From: Prochlorococcus sp. AH-736-L23
GTDB lineage: Bacteria; Cyanobacteriota; Cyanobacteriia; PCC-6307; Cyanobiaceae
NCBI GenBank assembly: GCA_028141225.1
Contig: JAOIPS010000003.1
Coordinates: 18,380 to 82,379 of the forward strand
Reading direction: 5' to 3'
Length of the DNA stretch: 64,000 bases
Shown: positions 31,379 through 42,529 of the stretch, one piece after another
Layout of the letters: each line of letters begins with the position of its first letter
Position numbering within the stretch: the stretch's first letter is position 1
Position numbers and translations under genes: made by a program
Notes under the pieces: model-generated
Databases searched by the model: none
The model's input: the letters and a program-made list of their open reading frames with translations, nothing else
What the model was told of the DNA's origin: nothing

Positions 31379-31473
31379 AAAAAATTAAAAAACTCAATAA
31401 ATATAGTTTGCCTGCAACTCAACAAAATTGCTCAAAAAAAATACTTATGTCAGCGAAAAATGATGGAAAAGAT

Positions 31474-32769
31474 TTAAATGACAGTTCCGTTTGCAATAGT
31501 TGCATTTTTAACTACTACAACAATTCCATTTCTGATATAAAAGCCCAATTCTGGCTTATCTGCTTCTTCTACTCGATCTTTATTAATGATCACGACATTA
31601 TCGCCAATTCTTGTATTCTTATCAAGAATTGATCTTTTTACAGTAGTACCCTCACCTACACCAAGAGGCGTTCCGCCCCCTTTTCTTAATTCAATCCTCT
31701 CTTCAGGGGATTCAAAAAAATCGGCTCCCATAACAAGAGTATCCTCAAGAACCGAGTCACTTTCAATCCTACTTCTTACACCTAAAACACAATGTAAAAT
31801 ACTGCATGACTTCAAGATTGTACCTTCACAAACAATTGAATCAGTAATTTGAGCATCTACAAGTTTAGAAGGGGGTAAAAATCTAGGTCTAGTATAAATT
31901 GGAAATTTCTCATCATAAAAACTAAATGGAGGTTTTGGTTGCTCAGTTAATGCAAGGTTTGACTCGAAGAATGCTCCAATAGTTCCAATATCTTCCCAAT
32001 AATCATCGAAAACATAACTTTTAAGAGTATCGCCTCTATTGAGGGCTTCTGGAATTATGTCCTTACCAAAATCTGTATAATTAGGGTATTTATTTAGAAG
32101 ATCGAAAAGAGTATTTCTGCTGAAAACGTAAATACCCATAGAGGCTAGATATGGTTTTTCGGCGGCTGACTCCTTACTTAATCCAAATTTTGAAGTATCT
32201 ACTGCCATAGCCTTCAACTTCTCTCCAGTAGGCTTTTCACTAAATTCTTTTATATTTCCTACATCATCTGTTCTCATTAGGCCAAAACCTTCTGCTTGAG
32301 CTTCATCAACAGGCAAAGCTGCAACAGTTAAATCAGCAGCATTATCTCTATGATGTTGAACAAATAAACTGTAGTCCATTCTGTACAGTTGATCCCCTGA
32401 CAATATTAAATATTCATCAACATCCCATTCTTGAAATAACCATTGGTATTTTCTTACAGCATCAGCAGTACCTTCAAACCACTTAGGGCTATCAGGAGTC
32501 TGTTGCGCGGCTAAAACCTCCACAAATCCTTGGCCGAAGGGGCCATTTAAATTATAGGTTCTTCCTATATGTCTATTTAGAGATGCACTATTGAACTGGG
32601 TCAATACGTACATTTTTTCAATGCCCGAATTTATACAATTACTAATTGGTATATCTATTAAACGATACTTACCTGCCAACGGCACAGCAGGTTTAGCCCT
32701 CATTTTTGTTAAAGGGTAAAGTCTAGAACCTTTTCCTCCTCCGAGGATTATGGCCAACACACGCTTCAT
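31474..32769 (-). CDS. glgC: glucose-1-phosphate adenylyltransferase
   Basis: [45 protein letters not shown]. Confidence 0.97.
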   Translation of the reverse strand: MKRVLAIILGGGKGSRLYPLTKMRAKPAVPLAGKYRLIDIPISNCINSGIEKMYVLTQFNSASLNRHIGRTYNLNGPFGQGFVEVLAAQQTPDSPKWFEGTADAVRKYQWLFQEWDVDEYLILSGDQLYRMDYSLFVQHHRDNAADLTVAALPVDEAQAEGFGLMRTDDVGNIKEFSEKPTGEKLKAMAVDTSKFGLSKESAAEKPYLASMGIYVFSRNTLFDLLNKYPNYTDFGKDIIPEALNRGDTLKSYVFDDYWEDIGTIGAFFESNLALTEQPKPPFSFYDEKFPIYTRPRFLPPSKLVDAQITDSIVCEGTILKSCSILHCVLGVRSRIESDSVLEDTLVMGADFFESPEERIELRKGGGTPLGVGEGTTVKRSILDKNTRIGDNVVIINKDRVEEADKPELGFYIRNGIVVVVKNATIANGTVI

Positions 32770-32899
32770 TCAATCTATGGGGGGTAGATATACAACTACC
32801 TAAAGTAACTGATTATGGGCAAATTTAGAAATACTAATGGTCAGTTTACGAAGGTATTTCGATAAATCACTAGAAAAACTTAATATAAATTGAGAAAAA

Positions 32900-34210
32900 T
32901 TAGTTATTTTTGTCCTCTTCTACCAAAGAAAACAATTTTTCAACGATTTTCAAAGAAACCTGTCTTTCTTCTCTTGATTGAGGACTTCTCAACTTGGTAA
33001 CAGGCGTATGTAGTATTTTATTGATAATTCCTTTAGTCAGCGCTTCCACAACTTTTCTTTCTCGAGCCGAAAAATCTGGTCCCATCCTACTAAGTGCTTT
33101 TTGCAATTCCTCTTTTCTAATTAGCTCCAAATCTGATCGAAGTTTATTAATTACTGGAACCGCCTCTAAACTTGCCCACCACTCTAGAAAAATGATCCTT
33201 TCTTCTTCTACTAAAAATTCCGCTTCCTTTGCTATTTTTTGTCTAAATTCTTGATTTCTTGAAACTACCTCTTGCAAGTCATCCACATCAAATGATTTTA
33301 CAAATTCATGTTGTTTGACATCATTAGATATATTCCTCGGTACACCAATATCAATAAATTTAAGTCTATTACTCAAATTTAATTTTTCAATTTTTGCCAG
33401 ATCAATAATTGGCTCTTCTGAAGCAGTACTGGTGAAAACAATTGAAGATAGTGATATGTTTTCTTCTAATTCGTTTAAACCTCTACAAAGAATCTTTAAA
33501 TCAGGAAAGTCTTGAGCAAGATTTAATGCTCTATCAATATTTCTATTTAAAAGGATAAGTTTATGACATCCTTTTGATTTTAAATGAGTTATTAAAAGCC
33601 TACTCATTCGTCCCGCGCCAACAACAAGAACATTCTCTGATTCCAAACTTGCAAGAGTATCAAAACCCTTTTCTTGTCCGATTTTTAATTGAGCAAGTTC
33701 TACCGCTGCTGAACTAATTGATACGGCTCCAGTTCCTAAATTTGTTTCAGATCTTACTTTTTTACCTGTACTAACTGATTGGGTTAATAATCTATTAAGA
33801 ATTGGTCCAGTAGATTGATTCTCTTGACCTAATCTCATCATTTTTTTTACCTGCGAAAGGATTTGTCCTTCTCCTAAAACGAGGCTATCGAGTCCTGCCG
33901 AGACTTTCATCAAATGCAAAACTGCTTCTTCCTGTCTAAAGCAAAAAAGATGTGGATTTAAATCTTCAAAAATAATTCCAGAATATTCTGATATAAATTC
34001 TTTTATAGATGAAATTCCAGTATTTTTATCCTTTACTAGTGCGTATATTTCCAGCCTATTACAAGTACTTAAGATCGACACCTCTAACACATCAGAGAAA
34101 GCTTTTAATGCTTTCAATGATTCTGTGATGGATTGGTCAGGAATACTTAACTTCTCACGCACTTCAACAGGTGCCGTGCGATGACTCAGTCCGACGACAA
34201 CAATATGCAT
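32900..34210 (-). CDS. hemA: glutamyl-tRNA reductase
   Basis: VVGLSHRTAPVEVREKL, STCNRLEIYA, SLVLGEGQILSQVK. Confidence 0.97.
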   Translation of the reverse strand: MHIVVVGLSHRTAPVEVREKLSIPDQSITESLKALKAFSDVLEVSILSTCNRLEIYALVKDKNTGISSIKEFISEYSGIIFEDLNPHLFCFRQEEAVLHLMKVSAGLDSLVLGEGQILSQVKKMMRLGQENQSTGPILNRLLTQSVSTGKKVRSETNLGTGAVSISSAAVELAQLKIGQEKGFDTLASLESENVLVVGAGRMSRLLITHLKSKGCHKLILLNRNIDRALNLAQDFPDLKILCRGLNELEENISLSSIVFTSTASEEPIIDLAKIEKLNLSNRLKFIDIGVPRNISNDVKQHEFVKSFDVDDLQEVVSRNQEFRQKIAKEAEFLVEEERIIFLEWWASLEAVPVINKLRSDLELIRKEELQKALSRMGPDFSARERKVVEALTKGIINKILHTPVTKLRSPQSREERQVSLKIVEKLFSLVEEDKNN

Positions 34211-34228
34211 AATATCAACAATGAATTT

Positions 34229-35230
34229 TTAAAGGCTGATACTCTTAGCACCATCTTTTATATGGACAGTATTTGTGAATCTTGCAGTACTATCTAGTGT
34301 ACTAATAACTAGACTGCTTGTTCTAACACAATCCCTTTCAAATTTAACTCCGTCAAATAGTAATCCATCGGTTATTCCACTTCCAGCAAAAACGACATTT
34401 TCTCCAGATGCCAATTCATTAGCTTCATAGATTTTATCTATATCAGTAATACCCATTTCATTAAGACGTTTTATATTTCCTTCTTTTGTGTAATCAGCCC
34501 ATTCAGAAGTTTGAGCGATTGCTGGATCATAAACTAATTGTCCTTGAAAGTGTCCGCCTAGAGCTCTCATTGCAGCAGCTGAAATAACACCCTCTGGAGC
34601 TGCACCTATACCCATCAAGCAATGTGTTCCAGTTCCTGCAAAACCACATGCAATCGCAGCTTGTACATCACCATCAGAAATCGGTTGTACTTTTGCACCA
34701 CATCCTCGAATCTCTTTAATTAAATCTTTATGCCTAGTTCTATCCATTACAACAACAGTAAGCTCATCAATAGAAAGACCCAAGCAATCACTTAGTATCT
34801 TCAAGTTTTCAGTAGCTGAATTTCTAATATCTACTTTACCTTTGGCCGCAGGAGGCGCTGCTAATTTATTCATGTAAAAATCAGGAGCATTGAAAAGGCC
34901 ACCCGTATCAGAGGCAGCTAAAACCGCCATAGAACCTCTTTGATTATTCGCACAAAGATTAGTTCCTTCACAAGGATCTACGGCAAAATCTACCCCTGGG
35001 CCACTTCCACTACCAACTTCTTCACCTATATAAAGCATAGGTGCTTCATCTCTTTCACCTTCTCCAATAACAATTTTCCCTTTCATTTCAATTTTGCCCA
35101 TTCGCAATCTCATTGCTTCGACAGCTGCAGCATCAGCTTCATCTTTTTGACCAAGTCCTGTTAGTTTTGCTGATGCAATAGCAGCTTGCTCGACAACTTC
35201 GAGAATTTCTTGAATTAAAGTTTGATTCAC
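34229..35230 (-). CDS. glpX: fructose-1,6-/sedoheptulose-1,7-bisphosphatase class II
   Basis: [40 protein letters not shown]. Confidence 0.97.
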   Translation of the reverse strand: MNQTLIQEILEVVEQAAIASAKLTGLGQKDEADAAAVEAMRLRMGKIEMKGKIVIGEGERDEAPMLYIGEEVGSGSGPGVDFAVDPCEGTNLCANNQRGSMAVLAASDTGGLFNAPDFYMNKLAAPPAAKGKVDIRNSATENLKILSDCLGLSIDELTVVVMDRTRHKDLIKEIRGCGAKVQPISDGDVQAAIACGFAGTGTHCLMGIGAAPEGVISAAAMRALGGHFQGQLVYDPAIAQTSEWADYTKEGNIKRLNEMGITDIDKIYEANELASGENVVFAGSGITDGLLFDGVKFERDCVRTSSLVISTLDSTARFTNTVHIKDGAKSISL

Positions 35231-35417
35231 AATTAAATTTTGAGGATTTTCTAAAAGGTTTTGAGTATGATCTCATAAAAAGTGCCATTTTCTATGAGAA
35301 TTATTATGCTAGTAAGCTTTTTTTAACTCTTTACAGCTGTTACTTTATCAGGCCGTGACTTGAAATTAGGAATAAACAACTAAATATAGTATCTTTATTA
35401 AATATTTTAAAAATTAA

Positions 35418-36173
35418 ATGACCGAGTCAAATCAAGCAAATTTAACTGGTGCAAATAGACCAATTCAAATAATTCCTTCAGTTTTACCAGCAGATTGGGC
35501 AAATATGGGGGCATGTGTGAAAGAGCTTGAGGAAGCTGGGGTAGATAGGATTCAATTTGATGTAATGGATGGAAATTTCGTGCCAAATCTTACATTTGGT
35601 CCTGAAATGATTGCTGCATGCAGAAAATATTGCAATGTCCCTTTTGAAACTCAATTAATGGTTAGCCAGTACAACTGTGAAACCATGCTTGAATCTTACG
35701 TAAACGCTACAAAAGGGGCGAATGGTGAACCAGGAGTAGTAATAGCTCATGCAGAAGCAAATATTCACTTGCATAGAGTTCTCGGCAGAATAAAAGATTT
35801 AGGAGGATCTCCTTCTGTAGCGTTAAACCCTCATACTCCTTTTGAAATGATTAAAAACATCATGGATATGGTTGATCATGTTTTGGTTATGACAGTTAAT
35901 CCAGGCTTTGGAGGACAAGCTTATATACCAACAATGCTCAATAAAATCAGAGAAATAAGAAACTTTATTATCGAAAAAAACTTAAATGTCGACATTGAAG
36001 TTGATGGGGGGATAAAAGCAAATTGGACTATTTCACAATGTGCTGATGCTGGTGCGAATTGTTTTATTGCAGGAAGTGGAATGTTTGCTTACCCCACATT
36101 AAAAGAGGGATGTGATGACTTGAGAAAAGTAGCACAAGAAGCACAAAAGGGTAATGTTCTTTCAGAACCTTAA
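35418..36173 (+). CDS. rpe: ribulose-phosphate 3-epimerase
   Basis: IIPSVLPADWANMG, FDVMDGNFVPNLTFGP, MTVNPGFGGQ. Confidence 0.96.
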   Translation: MTESNQANLTGANRPIQIIPSVLPADWANMGACVKELEEAGVDRIQFDVMDGNFVPNLTFGPEMIAACRKYCNVPFETQLMVSQYNCETMLESYVNATKGANGEPGVVIAHAEANIHLHRVLGRIKDLGGSPSVALNPHTPFEMIKNIMDMVDHVLVMTVNPGFGGQAYIPTMLNKIREIRNFIIEKNLNVDIEVDGGIKANWTISQCADAGANCFIAGSGMFAYPTLKEGCDDLRKVAQEAQKGNVLSEP

Positions 36174-36197
36174 TAAATATTCTGAGTGATTATCAAA

Positions 36198-37127
36198 TTA
36201 TCCAAAGATCCAGCCATAACTATGTAACCCTATTCCTAAGAAATTAACACCTAAATAACATACTAAAACCACTAAAAAGCCTGTAGATGCCAATAATGCC
36301 GGTCTTCGTCCTTGCCAACCCTTACTTATTCTCATATGCAGATAAGCGGCATAAAATAACCATGAGATAAATGCCCACGTTTCTTTTGGATCCCAACTCC
36401 ACCATGTGCCCCAAGCCTCATTAGCCCAAACCGCGCCTGAAATTAAACCAAGAGTCAAAAGAACAAAGCCTATTAATATAGAGCGATAACTTAATGTATC
36501 TAATTCTTCTGAATGAGAAAATTCAATAGATTCAACTAAATCATTTAAAGGATGGTTATTAGAAATTTTAAACCCTCCAACACCTGTCGAACTACTTCTG
36601 ATTTGAAGCGGAATATTTTTATTAACGAACAAAACTGAAACTGAAAGTAAAGAACCTATTATTAATGCAGCATAACTAAGCATTACAACACTAACATGCA
36701 TAATTAACCAACTAGATCTTAAAGCTGGAACCAAGTTGGATGATACTTTCAAATCGTCAGGCAACACAAAGCAGGCAAAGGCCACAGTTAGTAACTCAAT
36801 AGGTATGGCAATTGAGGGAATTATTGGAGATTGATATTCCCTTTCAATCAATAGTTGTCCCATTGTGATCCCCCAAGTAAGAAAATAAAGAGATTCATAT
36901 AAATTGCTAATAGGAAAGTGTCCAGAAATTGACCACCTAAAAAGTAATTGTAAAGATATGAATAAATTCACTAAGATCGTTAGGAGTCTCACGGTGAAAG
37001 AAGACTTTTTTTTAAAAACTGCAACTAATGATATGGGTAAGTTAACTAATAAAAAATAAAAGACTAATAGACCCAGGACGGAAACTGGGTCATATATTAA
37101 ATTTTTAAAAAGATTATCTAGTATCAT
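36198..37127 (-). CDS. ccsA: cytochrome c biogenesis protein CcsA/ResC
   Basis: Multi-TM; WGTWWSWDPKETWAFISWLFYAAYLHMR heme-handling motif. Confidence 0.93.
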   Translation of the reverse strand: MILDNLFKNLIYDPVSVLGLLVFYFLLVNLPISLVAVFKKKSSFTVRLLTILVNLFISLQLLFRWSISGHFPISNLYESLYFLTWGITMGQLLIEREYQSPIIPSIAIPIELLTVAFACFVLPDDLKVSSNLVPALRSSWLIMHVSVVMLSYAALIIGSLLSVSVLFVNKNIPLQIRSSSTGVGGFKISNNHPLNDLVESIEFSHSEELDTLSYRSILIGFVLLTLGLISGAVWANEAWGTWWSWDPKETWAFISWLFYAAYLHMRISKGWQGRRPALLASTGFLVVLVCYLGVNFLGIGLHSYGWIFG

Positions 37128-37240
37128 CCAAGAAAATTTATCTATTTTTTAAATTTTATGACAAACAAATAATAATTTAAATCATACCTATTTGAGTAAA
37201 TCTTTAATAATAAAGTTTTAATTTATTTTGTAAAAGCATT

Positions 37241-37969
37241 TCAAAGTTTAAAATTATCTCCTAAATAATATTTCTTCACTATTGGATTGCCAGCTAATTC
37301 ACTTGATGATCCGTTAGCTAAGATTTTTCCCTCACTTAATACATATGATTTGTTTGTAATTAAAAGGGTTTCCCTTACATTATGGTCTGTAATAAGAATC
37401 CCCACCCCGTCACTACTTAATCTAAGAATTAGTTTCTTTAAATCATTAACAGCTAGAGGATCGATCCCAGCAAACGGTTCGTCTAATAACAAATATTTAG
37501 GTCCTTTCCTACCCACAGTAAGGGCCCTGGCTATTTCGCACCTCCTCCTCTCTCCTCCTGAAAGTTGATAACCATAATTATCTACAAAATTATTCAAATT
37601 AAATTCATTAATTAATTGTTCTCTTCTATTTCTAATTACCGCTCTACTATAAGACGAATTTTGCAACGCCAAATCTATATTATCCTTAACAGTGAGGTCT
37701 CTAAATATACTCGCTTCCTGAGTTAAATAACCCAGCCCAAGTCTTGATCTTATTGGGAGAGGAAGATTGGTTATATTTTTACCATTCATAAAAATTTCAC
37801 CTTTATCAGGCTTTATATTCCCAACTGCAAGGTTAAAAGTAGTAGTTTTACCAGCTCCGTTAGGTCCCATTAAACCTACAACTTCCCCTGGATTTACAGT
37901 TACGGATACATCATTTAAGATTGATCTTCCTTTAATTGAAAGAGATACATTATTGATTTTTAGGTACAT
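37241..37969 (-). CDS. lptB: LPS export ABC ATPase
   Basis: GLMGPNGAGKTTTFN, LGYLTQEASIFRDLTV, LSGGERRRCEIARAL, LLDEPFAGIDP. Confidence 0.9.
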   Translation of the reverse strand: MYLKINNVSLSIKGRSILNDVSVTVNPGEVVGLMGPNGAGKTTTFNLAVGNIKPDKGEIFMNGKNITNLPLPIRSRLGLGYLTQEASIFRDLTVKDNIDLALQNSSYSRAVIRNRREQLINEFNLNNFVDNYGYQLSGGERRRCEIARALTVGRKGPKYLLLDEPFAGIDPLAVNDLKKLILRLSSDGVGILITDHNVRETLLITNKSYVLSEGKILANGSSSELAGNPIVKKYYLGDNFKL

Positions 37970-38063
37970 TTTCCTTGAGATCGATTAGTTTTGTTGTTTT
38001 CTTTAAAAAAAAATGAAATAGAAAATAATAATTTAATTGAAGATAAAGATATATTCATATTCA

Positions 38064-38432
38064 TCAAAGAGGTTTCAAAAAAGGCTTATCGTTCTCATTT
38101 AGTAGCTCTTTATATTGTAATTTCCTCAATAAATTTTCCAAACATTTGCAGAAGGATTCAAGATCAATTCCTAGATTAATGTTTGTTCTAGTTTTTATTC
38201 TACCTAAACCCTCTCCGAGCAAAATAGTAGCTCCATTTAAATTCCCCTTACTTAAGTGAAACTGAGAAACAGATACTTGTAAAATTCCCTGGATAACTTG
38301 TCTTTCATCACCATCAACGGAATTCCATATTTCTTCAAAAGCATCATGGGCCTCATACCATTCATGATTATTAAAGAGATTTAAAGCCGTAAAAAGAGAA
38401 TCCTTTAAACTTTTTGTACTTTCTTCGTTCAT
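38064..38432 (-). CDS. DUF309-family protein
   Basis: LFNNHEWYEAHDAFEEIW ... VIQGILQVSVSQFHLSKGNLNGA. Confidence 0.85.
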   Translation of the reverse strand: MNEESTKSLKDSLFTALNLFNNHEWYEAHDAFEEIWNSVDGDERQVIQGILQVSVSQFHLSKGNLNGATILLGEGLGRIKTRTNINLGIDLESFCKCLENLLRKLQYKELLNENDKPFLKPL

Positions 38433-38436
38433 GAAA

Positions 38437-40233
38437 CTAATTTTTTTTCTTTTTATATATTTTTCTCATTCTTATTGAATCAGGTGTTACCTCTAGCATT
38501 TCATCTGGGCCAATATACTCGAGTGCTCTTTCAAGGGTAATATCAACAGGTGACTGCAAAGTATCAAGTTCTTCTGCCCCTGCAGACCTCATATTAGTCA
38601 ATTGCTTAGTTTTACATATATTCAATTCAAGATCTTGAGGTCGATTATTCTCCCCAATGATCATCCCCTTATAAACTTTAACTCCAGGTTTAATAAAATA
38701 GACTCCCCTATCCTCAGCATTCTTTAATGCATAAAATGTGGCCACACCTTCCTCAAAAGCTATAAGGACTCCATTTCTTCTAGTTTCAAAATCTCCTGTT
38801 TTAGGTTTATATTCATAAAATGAGTGACTCATGATGCCCTCACCTCTTGTTATCCTAACAAATTCACCACGAAATCCAATTAGACCTCTTGATGGTACAA
38901 GAAACTCTAATTGAGTTCTCCCATCTGAACTTGTCTGCATATTTTTCATCTCTGCCTTTCTAGATCCAAGTTTTTCTATACAAGAACCAACGGATACTTC
39001 AGGCACATCAAGGACCAAAGTCTCTATAGGCTCACATTCAACATTATCGATTTCTCTAAAAATTACTTGAGGTTGCGAGATTTGGAACTCAAACCCTTCT
39101 CTTCTCATAGTTTCAATTAAAATTCCTAAATGTAACTCTCCTCTTCCTGAGACTGAAAACCTATCAGGAGAATCAGTTTCTTGGACCCTTAGTGCAACAT
39201 TTGTTAAAAGTTCCCTTTCCAATCTATTTTTTAATTGTCTACTAGTAACAAATTTCCCTTCTTTACCTGCAAATGGAGAATCGTTTACAACAAAAGTCAT
39301 ATTTAAGGTGGGTTCATCAACTTTGATTAATGGAAGTGGATGGGGAGATTCTGGACATGCTATGGTCTCACCAATATTGACGTCATCGAAACCAGAAACG
39401 GCAACGATATCTCCTGCGAATGCTTCATTTATATCAATTCTTTGTAATCCTTCAAATCCTAAAAGCTTACTAACCTTACTTTTAATAGTTTTTCCGTTTT
39501 CTTTAATTAAACTAGCCTGTTGGCCATTTTTTATAGTCCCATTGTGGATCTTTCCAATTACTATTCTGCCCAAGAAATCAGAATAGTCTAAAGTAGTTAT
39601 TTGTAGCTGAAGAGGCTTATTAGAGTCACCTACTGGAGGAGGGACGTGTCTTATAATAGCCTCAAAAAGAGGCATCATATTGTCACTATCAGATTCCATC
39701 TCTTCTTTTGCAAAACCTGATAAGCCACTCCCAAAAAGATAAGGGAAATCACATTGATCATCATCTGCTCCTAATTCCAAAAACAAATCAAGGACCTTAT
39801 CAATTGCTATTTCTGGTACTACTCGTGGTCTATCAATTTTATTTACGAAAACGATAGGCCTAAGTCCTTTTTCTAATGCTTTTTTCAAAACAAATCTTGT
39901 TTGAGGCATAGGTCCCTCATTTGCATCAACTATAAGCAGACAACCATCGACCATTCCCAAAACCCTCTCAACTTCTCCTCCAAAATCAGCATGTCCAGGT
40001 GTATCTATAATGTTAATTCTGGTATCTTTATAGTTAACTGCAGTATTTTTTGAGAGAATTGTTATCCCCCTTTCTCTTTCAAGATCATTCGAATCCATTA
40101 CGCATGTAGGAATAACTTCATTGTCTCTAAATATTCCTGACTGAGATAACAACGCGTCTACAAGAGTTGTTTTGCCATGATCTACGTGGGCAATAATTGC
40201 AACATTCCTAATTTCTTTTATCAATGATGACAT
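38437..40233 (-). CDS. typA: GTP-binding protein TypA/BipA
   Basis: [36 protein letters not shown]. Confidence 0.97.
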   Translation of the reverse strand: MSSLIKEIRNVAIIAHVDHGKTTLVDALLSQSGIFRDNEVIPTCVMDSNDLERERGITILSKNTAVNYKDTRINIIDTPGHADFGGEVERVLGMVDGCLLIVDANEGPMPQTRFVLKKALEKGLRPIVFVNKIDRPRVVPEIAIDKVLDLFLELGADDDQCDFPYLFGSGLSGFAKEEMESDSDNMMPLFEAIIRHVPPPVGDSNKPLQLQITTLDYSDFLGRIVIGKIHNGTIKNGQQASLIKENGKTIKSKVSKLLGFEGLQRIDINEAFAGDIVAVSGFDDVNIGETIACPESPHPLPLIKVDEPTLNMTFVVNDSPFAGKEGKFVTSRQLKNRLERELLTNVALRVQETDSPDRFSVSGRGELHLGILIETMRREGFEFQISQPQVIFREIDNVECEPIETLVLDVPEVSVGSCIEKLGSRKAEMKNMQTSSDGRTQLEFLVPSRGLIGFRGEFVRITRGEGIMSHSFYEYKPKTGDFETRRNGVLIAFEEGVATFYALKNAEDRGVYFIKPGVKVYKGMIIGENNRPQDLELNICKTKQLTNMRSAGAEELDTLQSPVDITLERALEYIGPDEMLEVTPDSIRMRKIYKKKKN

Positions 40234-40362
40234 TTATAAATCTAAATAACATAGTAGATTAACTTTAATAAGGCTAACTCAAAGAATGCTTATTATGAGA
40301 ATTTTCTCTTTAATACTTTGAAAAAAATAATCATATTGAATAATTTAATTAATTAATTAGGT

Positions 40363-41076
40363 TTATGATTTTCTATTTGAACTTTCAAAAATTTTTAAAG
40401 CTTCAATTGAACCCTCATATCTCCAATGCCAAGGTTCATAATCTATAAATTTATTATCTTTGGTGAACGATAACTTAAAATGAAATTTAGCTGCATTCTT
40501 AATTAACCATCTAAAAGCGTCAGTATTTTCGAATTCGGTCTCAAAGTCTGTTTCTCTTTGAGTAGCGTCACCAATATCAATTGCAAAACCAGTACTATGT
40601 TCAGAATATCCAGGTGGAGCTGAAACTCTTGCTCTTTCTACAGCTTCCTGATTTCTAAGTGATTTAAGAGAATAGAAGATTTCGTTTTGCAAATTTATTG
40701 ATCTATAACCACTTAAGAAAACTAAGTATATCCCATTCTTTTTTGCTTCATCTCTCATCTCTAACAAAGAATCACGCATATCAATATGAACTTGAATATT
40801 GGGCTCAATTAAAACTAGTTTCTCCTTAGGAATTTCCGCATAGGGTAAATGGCCTAAAATTCTATGGTCATGATTTATCTGAGCTTGAAAATTGATATTG
40901 CCAAGAGATCCTATTTCTATATTTCTAATTAATCGCAAAACAAGGAGAGAAAAAAGGAGACAAAGAAATGGAGAAACTATTAATAATTTTTTAAATAATA
41001 TTGAGTTGGAATTATTTAAGTAGATTCTTTTGGCTGGAGGTATATCAACTTGACTTAAATCTTTGTTTTGTTCCAA
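40363..41076 (-). CDS. VanY-like D-alanyl-D-alanine carboxypeptidase (M15B)
   Basis: N-terminal TM; LSGYRS, APPGYSEHSTGFAIDIGD, DYEPWHWRYEG. Confidence 0.9.
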   Translation of the reverse strand: MEQNKDLSQVDIPPAKRIYLNNSNSILFKKLLIVSPFLCLLFSLLVLRLIRNIEIGSLGNINFQAQINHDHRILGHLPYAEIPKEKLVLIEPNIQVHIDMRDSLLEMRDEAKKNGIYLVFLSGYRSINLQNEIFYSLKSLRNQEAVERARVSAPPGYSEHSTGFAIDIGDATQRETDFETEFENTDAFRWLIKNAAKFHFKLSFTKDNKFIDYEPWHWRYEGSIEALKIFESSNRKS

Positions 41077-41188
41077 TATTTATATGTGAAGCTGGAAAAC
41101 ATATTTCGATATTAACTATTATTTTACGAAATGCACTTTTATAAGCAAAAAAGATGTAGTTTTTATATACAGTATTATTTTTTTTCAT

Positions 41189-42529
41189 ATGTTGAGGGTA
41201 GCGGTTATTGGTGGAGGTCCAAGTGGTTCATGTGCTGCAGAAATACTTGCTAAAGCTGGAATAAAAACTTGGCTCTTCGAGAGGAAATTAGATAATGCAA
41301 AACCATGTGGTGGAGCGATTCCACTTTGCATGGTCGAAGAATTTGATTTACCTGAGTCAATTATTGATAGAAAAGTAAGACATATGAGAATGATATCTCC
41401 ATCAAATAGAGAAGTAGATATCAGTTTAGATAGAGTTTATGGGAAAAGTGATAATGAATTTATTGGGATGTGTAGAAGAGAAGTTATGGATGCCTTTATG
41501 CGAAACAGAGCATCAGATCTTGGCGCTACACTAATAAATGGATTAGTTACTTCTATTGATACTGGCGATAATAATCAAGGGCCATATAAGCTTTCCTACT
41601 CAGATTTTACGAATGGAGATAAAAAAGGGGAACTCAAAGAGCTTACTGTTGATCTTTTGATCGGAGCTGATGGAGCCAACAGCAGAGTCGCAAAAGCAAT
41701 GGACGCAGGAGATTACAAAGTTGCCATAGCATTTCAGGAGAGAATCAAATTGCCTAAGGAAGAAATGAGTTACTACGAAGATCTTGCTGAAATGTATGTC
41801 GGAACTGATGTTTCTCCTGATTTTTATGGGTGGGTATTCCCTAAATATGATCATGTTGCTGTGGGCACTGGAACCATGCAAAAGAATCAGTCATTAATTA
41901 AAGGGCTTCAAGAAGGTGTAAGAAATAGAGCAAAGAAAAGACTTGTTAATGGTGAAGTAATAAAAGTAGAAGCTCACACCATCCCTGAGCATCCAAGGCC
42001 AAGAAGAGTAGTTGGGAGAATGGCATTGGTTGGTGATGCAGCTGGTTATGTTACAAAAAGTTCTGGAGAGGGTATTTATTTTGCTGCAAAAAGCGGAAGA
42101 ATGTGTGCTGAAGAAATTGTTGAAGCATCAAAAAACGGTCAAGTAATTCCATCAGAGAAAGATTTAAAAAACTATCTTAAAAAATGGGACAAAAAATATG
42201 GCACAACTTATAAGGTGCTAGAAATCCTTCAAAATATTTTCTACAGAAATGATTCTGCAAGAGAAGCATTTGTTGAAATGTGTGATGACATGGATGTACA
42301 AAGACTTACTTTTGATAGTTATTTATACAAAAAAGTTGTCTCTATGAAACCATTACAACAACTTAAAATTACTATGCTTACACTTGGTTCAATTTTAAGA
42401 GGGAAAGCCCTAGCGCCTTTAAAATATAAACCCGTGGATAGTGCTGTTAGGGAAAATAAAGAAGTAGAAAAAATGCTAGAAAATTATTCAATAAAGGGAG
42501 GAATTAAAGTTAAGAGTTCAAAAGTGTAA
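41189..42529 (+). CDS. chlP: geranylgeranyl reductase
   Basis: VAVIGGGPSGSCAAEIL, KPCGGAIP, GADGANSRVAKAM, LVGDAAGYVTKSSGEGIYFA. Confidence 0.95.
   Translation: MLRVAVIGGGPSGSCAAEILAKAGIKTWLFERKLDNAKPCGGAIPLCMVEEFDLPESIIDRKVRHMRMISPSNREVDISLDRVYGKSDNEFIGMCRREVMDAFMRNRASDLGATLINGLVTSIDTGDNNQGPYKLSYSDFTNGDKKGELKELTVDLLIGADGANSRVAKAMDAGDYKVAIAFQERIKLPKEEMSYYEDLAEMYVGTDVSPDFYGWVFPKYDHVAVGTGTMQKNQSLIKGLQEGVRNRAKKRLVNGEVIKVEAHTIPEHPRPRRVVGRMALVGDAAGYVTKSSGEGIYFAAKSGRMCAEEIVEASKNGQVIPSEKDLKNYLKKWDKKYGTTYKVLEILQNIFYRNDSAREAFVEMCDDMDVQRLTFDSYLYKKVVSMKPLQQLKITMLTLGSILRGKALAPLKYKPVDSAVRENKEVEKMLENYSIKGGIKVKSSKV

Noticed and set aside
31408-31632. 74-aa plus-strand ORF with several Cys
   Set aside because: Largely antisense to the glgC 3' end; Cys pattern not metal-site-like.
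35290-35308. Possible second Fur-box between glpX and rpe
   Set aside because: Shares ATGAGAATTATTAT with the reverse complement of site 41-59 but matches the Fur consensus at only 12/19; not convincing in AT-rich DNA.
37991-38179. 62-aa plus-strand ORF
   Set aside because: Mostly antisense to the DUF309 gene; only its 5' third is intergenic.
41128-41259. Possible Cys/aromatic-rich small ORF upstream of chlP
   Set aside because: Most of it overlaps the chlP start in another frame; no independent support.
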